From positions 1 through 64,000 of the IMG/VR virus record IMGVR_UViG_3300002143_000172: 64,000 nt of DNA; one strand, 5' to 3'. The first letter of the stretch is position 1; every line of letters starts with the position of its first letter. Both the position numbers and the translations under genes were made by a program. The notes beneath the pieces are model-generated. The model saw only the letters and a list, made by a program, of their open reading frames with translations, was not told the DNA's origin and made no database searches. Source of the DNA: a virus. Below are positions 53,429-61,616 of this stretch, piece by piece.

Positions 53429-55480
53429 TTACTTGCTCGTTGCCCTAAAAATTCCGTCCCAATCAGCAGTAAGATTGGCATGACGCATTTCGTTAATTCG
53501 TTCAACCCATAAATCATAGTAGTGGTCCATGTAACCATTGAATTGACCACGCAGTTGGCTAACCGCTAATAAAGCAACATCCCAATTTTGTGTCCTGTAT
53601 GCATAAAGCATAGTATTATGTTGTTCTCTTGCTCGCTCCCACATATCCATATTAAATTCTGGATTATAGAATACTGTGTAAATGGTAACGCCGTCCTTCT
53701 TACCTTTAACAGCGATACAGTCTAGTTCTATAGTAAAGTATTCTCCATCAAGTCTTTCTGCTGTTGTAGGTCCGAGGACAATTAACACACCGTAATTTTT
53801 ACTCTGTCCTTCTAGGCGTGATGAAAGATTAACGGCATCTCCGAGACAGGTGTAATCAAATCTCTGTTCTCCTCCCATATTACCAACTACAACAACACCA
53901 GTATTACAACCAATACCAAGCCCAAAAGGAGGAACCCCTTCTTTACCAATTTCTTCATTAAATATCTTAACTGCATCTAACATCTCCAGTGCGGCTTTAA
54001 CACTATCTTTTGCATGTTTATGGTTGTCTAATGGTGCATTCCAAAAGCTCATAGTAGCATCGCCGATATACTTGTCTAGCGTTCCTTCATTTTCAAGAAT
54101 AACTTTTGTTACTACAGTCATATAACGATTCATGATTTTAGTAAGGCCTTGCACATCGGCGCCATAGTGCTCGCTGATACTAGTAAATCCACGGACATCA
54201 CTAAATTGAATTGTTAAGTCTTGACTATCGCCACCTAGTCTTAGTAAACTAGGATCCTTAACAAGTTTAGCAACCAAGTCCGGACTCAAATAACTACCGA
54301 ATTGTTTTTTAATCTGTTGCTTTTGTAAGAACTCACTGACGAACTTGACCATGTAGGCATGCAGAGCGACCAAAACTATGCCAACGGCAAAAGCAGTACT
54401 GTCGAATAGGTAAAGGTAATGGCTGTAAGCAAACATGCTACCGTAGATAACACCGCCAACCACAACAACCGTTGCCACAATACCTACATAAGTCCACCTC
54501 ATTAAAAATATTAAAAGAATACCTGCAAACAACATAGAATAAGTTTCTAACTCATCTGCATATCCGGGTCGCTGTATGCTAGTTCCGGAAATCATTGTTC
54601 CCAACAAACTAGCCTGTAGATCCTGGGGCCATATTTCTCCACGGCTAGTAGCAACGGGTTGTACTAGCCCGGCGGCGCTTAATCCTACGATAACAATCTC
54701 ACCGTTAAAATCTTTGGGCAATTTTGCCAGGCTGTGTTGTTTAGGTTGTTGGCTCCAATCGATCCATATTCGACTTAGTGAATCTACTGTGATTTTGCTT
54801 AACTTAGGAACACGGAGTGCTTCGACTCCCTCTTCACCTATTTTAACCTGTATCTTAGTGTCTCCCACTGCAATACGCAATGCATCTAATGACATAGCAG
54901 GATGTATAGTATCTTCGCTCATAATCAGCAAAGGCATACGGCGAACTACACCGTCAATTTCTGGAAAGGTATTTACGATTCCCTTGCCCGCGGCTTTTTC
55001 TTGTAGCATAGGAAGGTTAGCAATGATACCGGGATACTCAACCATTGTGCCGCCGGGTGCGTTCCCAATAACCTGCACTGCTGTTCCAAAGGTTTTATTT
55101 TTACCTTTGACGCTGGCAACTTCGGGTAATACTACAGGATATTTTTCTAGTACTTGGGCCAGTTGATTATCTTGACCAAACCTGTCTTTCTCAGGCATGA
55201 GGATATTAAGGACAACGAGTCCAGCATTTCTATCATACAGGTCTTTAATAATATTAGCATAGGTGCCCCTTGGAAAAGGAAATTGACCATACTTGTCTAA
55301 CGCATCTTCGTCAATATTAACCGTATGTACAGCGATATCTTTAACAGGCTGGCTAGTTACCAATTGATCAAAATAGCGTAGTCTTACAGATTCTATAAAA
55401 CTAGGATCTGTCCATCTTAAACATACCATTATGGCTAAGGTGATTAGTGCTGTCCACGGATTCAGTAATAGTTTTTTCAT
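53429..55480 (-). CDS. CHASE2-domain class III adenylate/guanylate cyclase
   Basis: 683 aa. N-terminal membrane segment, then a CHASE2 sensor (about 30-300, with FPFPRGTYANIIKDL and VIVGLSAAG), three adjacent transmembrane helices (about 305-380), and a class III cyclase domain starting LTIQFSDVRGFTSISEHYG (about 425) with YIGDATMSFWNAP (about 478) and a later FDYTCLGDAVNLSSRLEG. Both catalytic metal aspartates appear present. It would make cAMP or cGMP in response to a periplasmic signal. Start set at ATG 55480, 7 bp after ACTAAATA. Rare in phages. Confidence 0.92.
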   Translation of the reverse strand: MKKLLLNPWTALITLAIMVCLRWTDPSFIESVRLRYFDQLVTSQPVKDIAVHTVNIDEDALDKYGQFPFPRGTYANIIKDLYDRNAGLVVLNILMPEKDRFGQDNQLAQVLEKYPVVLPEVASVKGKNKTFGTAVQVIGNAPGGTMVEYPGIIANLPMLQEKAAGKGIVNTFPEIDGVVRRMPLLIMSEDTIHPAMSLDALRIAVGDTKIQVKIGEEGVEALRVPKLSKITVDSLSRIWIDWSQQPKQHSLAKLPKDFNGEIVIVGLSAAGLVQPVATSRGEIWPQDLQASLLGTMISGTSIQRPGYADELETYSMLFAGILLIFLMRWTYVGIVATVVVVGGVIYGSMFAYSHYLYLFDSTAFAVGIVLVALHAYMVKFVSEFLQKQQIKKQFGSYLSPDLVAKLVKDPSLLRLGGDSQDLTIQFSDVRGFTSISEHYGADVQGLTKIMNRYMTVVTKVILENEGTLDKYIGDATMSFWNAPLDNHKHAKDSVKAALEMLDAVKIFNEEIGKEGVPPFGLGIGCNTGVVVVGNMGGEQRFDYTCLGDAVNLSSRLEGQSKNYGVLIVLGPTTAERLDGEYFTIELDCIAVKGKKDGVTIYTVFYNPEFNMDMWERAREQHNTMLYAYRTQNWDVALLAVSQLRGQFNGYMDHYYDLWVERINEMRHANLTADWDGIFRATSK

Positions 55481-55487
55481 AGTCAAA

Positions 55488-55495
55488 TATTTAGT
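55488..55495 (-). promoter_or_regulatory. T4-type late promoter motif
   Basis: ACTAAATA, 7 bp before the ATG at 55480. Confidence 0.6.
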
Positions 55496-55500
55496 CAAGA

Positions 55501-55522
55501 TAATAGGGCCGAAGCCCTATCG
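55501..55522 (-). terminator. UUCG hairpin downstream of pstS
   Basis: Minus-strand GATAGGGC/GCCCTATT with TTCG loop, 11 bp after the pstS stop. The U tract is weak, so terminator or 3'-end protector. Confidence 0.6.
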
Positions 55523-55532
55523 ATTGTTAATG

Positions 55533-56522
55533 TTACTTAACCTGTTGTGCCCAATCTTTGCGGATCTGCGTTTTAACATGTTCGGGTAAAGGAACATAGT
55601 CTAGCTCAATTGCCGATTTGTTACCTTTAGTAAATGCCCAGTCAAAGAACTTAACTACTTCTTTAGTGTTAGCATTGCCTTCTTTAAATATCAGAATAAA
55701 TGTAGCCGCTGTTATTGGCCAGCCACCTTTGTTGTTTAAGTTAACAGCCATACCTGGTGTTTTCCAATCTGCTGACTTTGCGGCTTCGGCAAAAGTTGTA
55801 TCATCTGGTTCTACTGGTTTGCCTTTCTTATCTAGCATACGAACATAGTTCATCTTAGCCTGTTTAACATACGCATACTCTACATAACCGATCGTACCCT
55901 GTAATTGCTGTGTAAATGCCGCAACCCCTGCATTGCCTTTGCCAGCTGTGGTCTGTTGTGATTTCCAACTAACTGCCTTACCGGCGCCTATTTCATTTTT
56001 AAATTCTGTGCTAACCTGTGATAGATAGTCTGTAAAAACCGCTGTTGTTCCGCTACCATCTGCACGAACAACACGAATTATTGATTGGTCAGGAAGCGAA
56101 AGTTTTGGATTCAGCTTCTTGATCGCAGGATCGTTCCAATTGTTAATCTTACCCTGGAAAATATCTGCTAGTGTTTTTCCATCTAGAACTAATTGCCCAA
56201 TTTCAATACCTTTGATATTAATAACAGGAACCACTCCGCCGATCGCGGTAGGGAATTGATTATAGCCTTTGACTTTTATTTCTTCTGCGGTCATTGGATC
56301 GTCTGTTGCACCAAAATCGAGAGTTTTAGCCTCCATTTGTTTAATGCCGCCGGCTGAACCAATTGCTTGGTAATTTATTTTAATGCCGGTTTCTCTGTGG
56401 TATTCACCTGCCCATTTACTATAGATAGGTGCGGCAAATGTTGACCCGCCGCCGTTGATTACTGTCTGTGCCTGTGTGGACATTGCCACCATTGATAATA
56501 GAATAGCAAATAATTTTTTCAC
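55533..56522 (-). CDS. pstS: periplasmic phosphate-binding protein PstS
   Basis: Signal peptide (MKKLFAILLSMVAMSTQA), then INGGGSTFAAPIYSKW (about 22-37), NYQAIGSAGGIKQM (about 50-63) and DFGATDDPM, the phosphate-site loops of PstS. Length 329 is normal. It captures phosphate for the host Pst transporter; known in cyanophages and pelagiphages. Start codon is GTG with AAAGGAG 8 bp ahead. A 14-bp palindrome and TTTAAATA motif lie in the leader, suggesting control at the transcription start. Confidence 0.93.
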   Translation of the reverse strand: MKKLFAILLSMVAMSTQAQTVINGGGSTFAAPIYSKWAGEYHRETGIKINYQAIGSAGGIKQMEAKTLDFGATDDPMTAEEIKVKGYNQFPTAIGGVVPVINIKGIEIGQLVLDGKTLADIFQGKINNWNDPAIKKLNPKLSLPDQSIIRVVRADGSGTTAVFTDYLSQVSTEFKNEIGAGKAVSWKSQQTTAGKGNAGVAAFTQQLQGTIGYVEYAYVKQAKMNYVRMLDKKGKPVEPDDTTFAEAAKSADWKTPGMAVNLNNKGGWPITAATFILIFKEGNANTKEVVKFFDWAFTKGNKSAIELDYVPLPEHVKTQIRKDWAQQVK

Positions 56523-56550
56523 TGTAAATCTCCTTTAGTTAGTGAATATG

Positions 56551-56564
56551 TGTGCGATCGCACA
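56551..56564. promoter_or_regulatory. 14-bp palindrome at the pstS transcription start, possible operator
   Basis: Perfect palindrome TGTGCGATCGCACA just downstream of TTTAAATA (56576-56569, minus). It contains the octamer GCGATCGC. It could be a repressor site or, in RNA, a small hairpin. Confidence 0.55.
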
Positions 56565-56606
56565 TTACTATTTAAACACAAAGAGATTACAATATTATTA
56601 CAATAA

Positions 56607-56640
56607 TCAAGAAAAAAGCCCATACCGGGCTTTTTCTTTT
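56607..56640 (-). terminator. rho-independent terminator of the curli-like operon
   Basis: AAAAAGCCC/GGGCTTTTT stem with a 5-nt loop followed by T-rich sequence on the minus strand, 14 bp after the curlin-repeat stop; symmetric enough to work in both directions. Confidence 0.85.
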
Positions 56641-56653
56641 TTGCTATATGTAA

Positions 56654-57805
56654 TTACTGTTGACCTTGCGTCACGCTAACTGAACATCCGCTCAATGTGG
56701 CACATTGTTGAGTGATATTGATATTTTGTGCTGAAGAACCTTGTTGTACTACTCCGACAGTACTGGCACCACCAACATTGGTTAGATTGATAGTGGCTTT
56801 ATGACTACCTGCATCCCTTTGATTTACAGTGACACTATGGCCGTTGCCACTTAGTGCAAGGTCAAGGTAACTGCCGTTTCCTTGTTGACTGATATCAAAC
56901 ACATTGCTGTTACCATTTACTACTCCAAAGAATATCTTTTCGCCGTTGCCACTTTGTTTTAATGACCCTTGATTACTGTTGCCTACGATATCAATTAACG
57001 CAAAGTGTCCAGAAGAACTAGCACCGTCATTACTTTGTTTAGCGACTACGGTATTGGTATTTCCCGAGACATTCAATCCTAGATAGTGACCGCCGCTTTC
57101 GCTACCATCCTGTAGCCCTGTACTAGGACTCCGTGCTTGCCATACACTGATCGTATTAGAGTCCCCGGCTATGCTAAATTCAATTTGATTTTTCCCGCCC
57201 CCATCACCTTGTTTGATATTAATATTATTACTGCTACCGTTAAGAACAGCATAGTTGGCTCCCAACCCGCTTATCCGATTATAAAAACCTGTTTGCTCTA
57301 TTGTTGTACTGTTATTAGCACTACCTGTCTTAACATCTAAGTTAATTGAATTATTATTGAATAAGTTACCTACATTGGTTTTTGCACTATTGACCACTAT
57401 TGTCTGTGGATTAGTGATATTACTATCATATGATACAGAGCCACCGCCCACTATTACTGGCGGTGGAGGTGGACTGGCAAAACTATAATATCTTCCTGAG
57501 TCCGGCCAAGCTACATTGCCACTACTATCCCTTGTATAAAGTAATAAGGTATCACTGTCGGGTTGTGTGGCATGGTCAATTACATAGCTAGTGCCAGCAC
57601 ATTCTGCGCTAGTACAAGTTGCTGTCCATCCGGATAGATTGTTAAGTCCTTGGGCTACTAATGAATCAAACTCATTGGGATTATTTCCGCGATAGACAAA
57701 TATATAATCACTACCCTGTCCGCTAACATTCATAGCAGGGCCAACCGAAACAGCGCGGACATTGCTAGATATCAGTAAGAGTAGGATTAGTAAAAACTTT
57801 TTCAT
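56654..57805 (-). CDS. curlin-repeat (CsgA/CsgB-like) amyloid protein, 383 aa
   Basis: Signal peptide (KKFLLILLLLISSNVRA, 2-18), a ~110-residue N-terminal domain with paired Cys (CTSAEC), then about ten ~22-residue repeats with the curlin N-x-x-x-I/V-x-Q pattern (NNINIKQGD, NTVVAKQS, NQGSLKQSG, NVFDISQQG, NINITQQC). Curlin repeats stack as beta-strand turns of an extracellular amyloid. Last gene of the curli-like operon, before a terminator. The extra N-terminal domain is not seen in CsgA. Confidence 0.85.
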   Translation of the reverse strand: MKKFLLILLLLISSNVRAVSVGPAMNVSGQGSDYIFVYRGNNPNEFDSLVAQGLNNLSGWTATCTSAECAGTSYVIDHATQPDSDTLLLYTRDSSGNVAWPDSGRYYSFASPPPPPVIVGGGSVSYDSNITNPQTIVVNSAKTNVGNLFNNNSINLDVKTGSANNSTTIEQTGFYNRISGLGANYAVLNGSSNNINIKQGDGGGKNQIEFSIAGDSNTISVWQARSPSTGLQDGSESGGHYLGLNVSGNTNTVVAKQSNDGASSSGHFALIDIVGNSNQGSLKQSGNGEKIFFGVVNGNSNVFDISQQGNGSYLDLALSGNGHSVTVNQRDAGSHKATINLTNVGGASTVGVVQQGSSAQNINITQQCATLSGCSVSVTQGQQ

Positions 57806-58932
57806 CTGTAGCTCTGATTAATAACAATCGTTCCGTATGATTTACTGCTTTGGCTGTTAAAGTTGTAAGCATCAGTCTGTCGATCTTGCGTCACTATAAC
57901 CAATGCTTGTGAGTCCATGGATAGTTTTATGTCTACGAAATTACCGGCATTCTGTGTCGTGCTGGTATAACCCCATCCTATTTGCAGAGTCTGGCTGGCA
58001 TCTTTCCAGACTTTATATACATGGTCATTTCCAGTCGATAGATCAGTCACTGCTATATCTAATGATTTAGTATCGATCATCGCCTTGTTTCGATCTCCAT
58101 CTTCTTGTTCTTGCCTTGCCCGCCCCTGTCTTTGTTTATCTTGCTGATCTTTTGAAGCCTGTTGTTCTTCTTTACCGTGATCTTTATCGTCTTTATCATC
58201 TTTGCCGTCTTTATTGCCCTGTCGATCCTTAGTCTTATCCACGGCTGCTCTTGCTGCCGCTACGATGTTCTTACCACCTTCTGTTTTAGGTTGATTTAAT
58301 AATAAGTTTGTACCTATGGCCGTACCTGTTAAACTAACAACTATTGGAGGACTAGGTGCCGCGCCCAGTGTTTCGACCATAGTAGCTTGGAAAGGTTTAT
58401 CCATGGTAACTGTGCCATTACCACTATTAACATCGATCCTACCACTACTACATTTTCCACCCATTGGATCGCAGCCTGCATTTGGCATCAATATGACCAT
58501 AGATGATCCTATTTCATTCACTGCCATAACAAAGTCTGTGCCTCGTACAGCAATGCTAGCCGTAGGTGTTTTAATGTTTACTGACTTGGGATCGTTGTGT
58601 GCTATCTTGCCAGATGCATATCTGACTGTGCCTGCGGCTGCTTTGAGTCCTAACTTACCTGCACCGCTTTTAGGATCGTATACAAAATCGTCTATAACTA
58701 GTGCGCTATGCTCTGTAACTTTAACACTGGTATCATCTTTAAAAATAATAGTAAGACTACCATTTTTAGTTTCTATTTTATCATTCATCTCTATCTCTGC
58801 GCCTTTAGCTACAGAGATAGTTTCCTTACCTCGTTTGATTTGTGCTGATCCTGAAAGTTCAGTCACAGATCCTATACCTGCGTAACATTCTCCCGCAAGA
58901 AATAGTCCCAAGAGAAAGAGAGCAAGTCTCAT
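57802..58932 (-). CDS. FecR-domain protein of the curli-like cluster
   Basis: Signal peptide (MRLALFLLGLFLAGECYA), FecR-type beta domain (about 20-150: VTELSGSAQIKRGKE, IETKNGSLTIIF, IKTPTASIAVRGTDF), a highly charged Lys/Asp/Gln linker (about 235-285) and a C-terminal region with curlin-like spaced repeats (ALVIVTQDR, TIVINQSYR). It may anchor or nucleate fibre subunits at the surface. ATGA overlap with the curlin gene. Confidence 0.8.
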   Translation of the reverse strand: MRLALFLLGLFLAGECYAGIGSVTELSGSAQIKRGKETISVAKGAEIEMNDKIETKNGSLTIIFKDDTSVKVTEHSALVIDDFVYDPKSGAGKLGLKAAAGTVRYASGKIAHNDPKSVNIKTPTASIAVRGTDFVMAVNEIGSSMVILMPNAGCDPMGGKCSSGRIDVNSGNGTVTMDKPFQATMVETLGAAPSPPIVVSLTGTAIGTNLLLNQPKTEGGKNIVAAARAAVDKTKDRQGNKDGKDDKDDKDHGKEEQQASKDQQDKQRQGRARQEQEDGDRNKAMIDTKSLDIAVTDLSTGNDHVYKVWKDASQTLQIGWGYTSTTQNAGNFVDIKLSMDSQALVIVTQDRQTDAYNFNSQSSKSYGTIVINQSYR

Positions 58933-58941
58933 TTTGCTCCT

Positions 58942-59751
58942 TTAGTTCTTTTGCAGTATATTAAATGTACCGCTAGTTGTTCCCGAAGTCTTGATGTTAA
59001 GGTAATTGTTAACACTTCCACTTTGCTCAATGTTCATTGTAGAACCAGTAGTTGATGCCATATCTAAAGCAATATGACTACCGCCGACCGCTGTGCTCTT
59101 TTGAGAAATATTAAATGTGTTACTATCACCAGTTAGACTAATAACCTGACTATGGTCATTACCAAGTTGATCAATAACAAAAGTGTTGGTATTGCCAGTT
59201 ACATCAATATGGCTAAACAAGTTGTCACCTGTACCCCTGTACTGAATGGAGTTCGTGTTGCCGGTAACTCTCCAGTTTATATCTGCTGCCTTACATCCTG
59301 TAAGTGCGGTGCTTCCATCACTAGCTGTTCCGTATCCGCAAGCGGCATCGACAATGTTGCTATCACCTAGTTGACGAATGGTAACTGTAGCACCTTGACT
59401 AGAACCAGATGTTGCATTAGTAACTTCTAAGTTAAGTGTATTGTTGTCACCACTCTGTATAGTGATAATACTTTGATCGATACCCCTCAAACGAACTGCT
59501 CGGCTGGCATCACCTGCGGTGTTACCCGACCCTTCTTGTGTCATATTGACATTGGGATTGGCACCACTTTGATCTAAATAGATCTTGTTGGTTGTTCCAC
59601 TTAATGCCGCTGTGGCTGCTGAAGTGGCTGTTCCGGGAGCATTCATCGATGGAATGGTCGGAGATGTCGGTGCAGTTACCGTAGTCTGTGCCATACTAAC
59701 CATAGGTAGTAAGCAGGTTGCTATTAGTAATGCTATTAGTGTTTTTTTCAT
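58942..59751 (-). CDS. curlin-repeat (CsgA/CsgB-like) amyloid protein, 269 aa
   Basis: Signal peptide (KKTLIALLIATCLLPMVSMA), Thr/Pro/Ala-rich spacer (about 22-50), then about eight curlin-type repeats (IYLDQSGANPNVNMTQEG, SIITIQSGDNN, NTFVIDQLGND, NTFNISQKS, STMNIEQSG, TFNILQKN). Resembles CsgA/B but less regular, so likely a fibre or adhesin subunit. AAGGA precedes ATG. Confidence 0.85.
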   Translation of the reverse strand: MKKTLIALLIATCLLPMVSMAQTTVTAPTSPTIPSMNAPGTATSAATAALSGTTNKIYLDQSGANPNVNMTQEGSGNTAGDASRAVRLRGIDQSIITIQSGDNNTLNLEVTNATSGSSQGATVTIRQLGDSNIVDAACGYGTASDGSTALTGCKAADINWRVTGNTNSIQYRGTGDNLFSHIDVTGNTNTFVIDQLGNDHSQVISLTGDSNTFNISQKSTAVGGSHIALDMASTTGSTMNIEQSGSVNNYLNIKTSGTTSGTFNILQKN

Positions 59752-59803
59752 AATTTTGGTCCTTTAAGGTTGGTGTTAGTGTAAATTACCTTCCTATGTT
59801 ATT

Positions 59804-60658
59804 TTACTTAATTGGGTCCTTTTCAAACTTTAATCCTAAGTCCGATTTAGTTTCCGTAGGAACCTCCTTGTACTTCCACAGTCCTTGTTGCTCACCCTTC
59901 TTTAACATCTCGGTTATCCCAGTTTCAATAGCTGAACGCAGAGCATAGTTACCGGGTTCGTTAAATGTTTGGCTTGAATCAAATTCAAATGCTTCTGTTG
60001 CTTTGTTAAAAAATTTCAACGCAGTTATACCATCACTGGTGCTGAGTAGGTTCTTTTCTATCGTAACCGTGGTTAATATCTCTCCGCTGGTTACACTGAC
60101 TAATCGTAAACTAATCACAACAAGATCTTGTGTGTATTGCGTAAATGGGCCTATGCCTAAAAATCTGGCACCGGTTCCCCCTGTCAGAGTATTTGAATTA
60201 TAGTCAATTATACCACCTTCAATAATAACACCAGCTAGGGTTAATGGGGGCAACATCTTTGCCTTGTCGCCATCATAAATCTCGCGTGTCTGCTTGATCA
60301 TCTGTCTTTCTTTTAACAGGTTATCTAGCCCCACACGCTCAACAACGGTAAACCATTTTCCATTACTTGCTTCCTTCAAACTCTTGATCATGTATGCTTC
60401 AGCGCCTTGTGTAACTGCGGTGCTGAACAAACTCAATGTAGAGCTAGGTTTTCTCTGTCCTGTTAAATCTTTAAATCCATAAACTGCTACTGTGATAGGA
60501 GGACCTGCTGGTTCTGGAATATCTTTAAAGCCTTTGTTGATCATTCCAGAAACAGTGGCTTCGCCTTCGATACCAATATCACTCAACGGTCGTATAGTTG
60601 AACAACCTACAAGTGCTGTTAGTGCCAGCGTTAAAAGTGTATTTTTAAATAAGTTCAT
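59804..60658 (-). CDS. csgG: curli export pore CsgG
   Basis: Lipoprotein signal peptide with lipobox LVGCS (Cys near 19), then VAVYGFKDLTGQRKP (about 52-66) and AEAYMIKSLKEASNGKWFTVVERVGLDNLLKERQMI (central block, about 93-128), GGIIDYNSNT (about 150-159) and a ARFLGIGPFTQYTQD segment: the CsgG family order. CsgG forms the outer-membrane nonamer that secretes curlin. Length 284 near the typical 277. Lies 9 bp after csgF. Confidence 0.93.
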   Translation of the reverse strand: MNLFKNTLLTLALTALVGCSTIRPLSDIGIEGEATVSGMINKGFKDIPEPAGPPITVAVYGFKDLTGQRKPSSTLSLFSTAVTQGAEAYMIKSLKEASNGKWFTVVERVGLDNLLKERQMIKQTREIYDGDKAKMLPPLTLAGVIIEGGIIDYNSNTLTGGTGARFLGIGPFTQYTQDLVVISLRLVSVTSGEILTTVTIEKNLLSTSDGITALKFFNKATEAFEFDSSQTFNEPGNYALRSAIETGITEMLKKGEQQGLWKYKEVPTETKSDLGLKFEKDPIK

Positions 60659-60667
60659 TGATACCCT

Positions 60668-61144
60668 TTAAAATCCAAAACTAGCAATTGGTACTATAAC
60701 CGTTGTTACGGTTCCCTTAGAATCAACGACAGTTAATGTAACTTTATCAATAGTCTTTGTCCAAGTTACTGTGTTGCCGTCTAGCAAGAAATTACCTGTA
60801 GTTGGGTTAGTACATCCGGGTATTGTTCCACCATCTGCTGCCGCACAGTTATTTTTAAATAGGTTGTTACTTAATTGAGTTGATAACTGTGCGTAAACTT
60901 GGCTTTGGAACAAGCTCATAAATCTATTCAAAGGGGTATTTAAAAGTTCAGATTCTGCTTTTGCGATGTCTGATTTCTTTTGGGCGTCAATTGTGTCTCT
61001 GCGTGACTTTTCAATGCTGTCAATAGTCAACACATGACTGCTGTACCCTGCGCCACTAAAGGCGGGGTTCTTAAATTGTTGAACTAATTCGGCCGATGCG
61101 GTTCCGCTTAGTAACAAGCATAACGATACTAAGTGTAATCTCAT
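60668..61144 (-). CDS. csgF: curli assembly factor CsgF
   Basis: Signal peptide (RLHLVSLCLLLSGTASA), then ELVQQFKNPAFSGAGYSSHVL (19-39), the conserved N-terminal segment by which CsgF plugs into CsgG. The C-terminal half is a Cys-containing beta domain with CsgF-like ...VTLTVVDSKGTVTTVIVPI. 158 aa versus 138 in E. coli. First gene of the curli set; ACTAAATA and AAGGAG upstream. Confidence 0.88.
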   Translation of the reverse strand: MRLHLVSLCLLLSGTASAELVQQFKNPAFSGAGYSSHVLTIDSIEKSRRDTIDAQKKSDIAKAESELLNTPLNRFMSLFQSQVYAQLSTQLSNNLFKNNCAAADGGTIPGCTNPTTGNFLLDGNTVTWTKTIDKVTLTVVDSKGTVTTVIVPIASFGF

Positions 61145-61190
61145 GAATAACTCCTTTTACCAAGTATTTAGTAATTTTTAAGGAAAATTA

Positions 61191-61562
61191 TTAGAGTATT
61201 AAGAGGTACCAGGCGATTGCTATGTAGGATATTTGGTGAGCCATTTGGTCTAGACCAAATTGATTCCAAAATAGTGGTTTGGTATTATCTTTACAGCCGT
61301 ATCTAACCTTGGTGTAGTCAACTAGATAATGGTATATGCCCTCTATGGCTACTATTGCTAGGAGAGTTAGGGGTGCTATTGGATGTATGAACGAAAACAA
61401 CAGTAGCACAACTAAAGACGATAGCATATGGTCTCTAGTATGTGTCATTCCAATCGGATCTAACCATACACCCTTTTTAATGGTCTGCATGTAAGTTTGA
61501 ATCTTAAAGTCAGCAAACCAGTGCTTGACTTGTAGAAGGAATAGGAGTAATAGGATTTCCAT
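61191..61562 (-). CDS. DUF3307-family membrane protein
   Basis: 123 aa with four hydrophobic helices. Starts LLLLFLLQVKHWFADFKIQT, then THTRDHM and EGIYHYLVDYTKVRYG (about 75-90), FGLDQMAHQISY (about 104-115): the conserved His/Asp/Lys set of DUF3307. Function unknown; also in several bacteria and phages. ATG is 7 bp after a perfect TATAAATA. Confidence 0.82.
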   Translation of the reverse strand: MEILLLLFLLQVKHWFADFKIQTYMQTIKKGVWLDPIGMTHTRDHMLSSLVVLLLFSFIHPIAPLTLLAIVAIEGIYHYLVDYTKVRYGCKDNTKPLFWNQFGLDQMAHQISYIAIAWYLLIL

Positions 61563-61569
61563 CGTTAAG

Positions 61570-61577
61570 TATTTATA
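61570..61577 (-). promoter_or_regulatory. T4-type late promoter
   Basis: Perfect TATAAATA, 7 bp before the ATG at 61562. Confidence 0.75.
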
Positions 61578-61616
61578 TATCTACTTAACTTATGTATATA
61601 CTTATTTGAGCAAAAA

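Noticed and set aside
54576-55166. 196-aa plus-strand frame opposite the cyclase
   Set aside because: Antisense shadow of the CHASE2 domain; no start signals and biased composition.
56551-56564. GCGATCGC as evidence for a cyanobacterial (HIP1-rich) genome
   Set aside because: Only a single notable site was seen and it is part of a longer palindrome at a promoter; HIP1-rich genomes have it every few kb.
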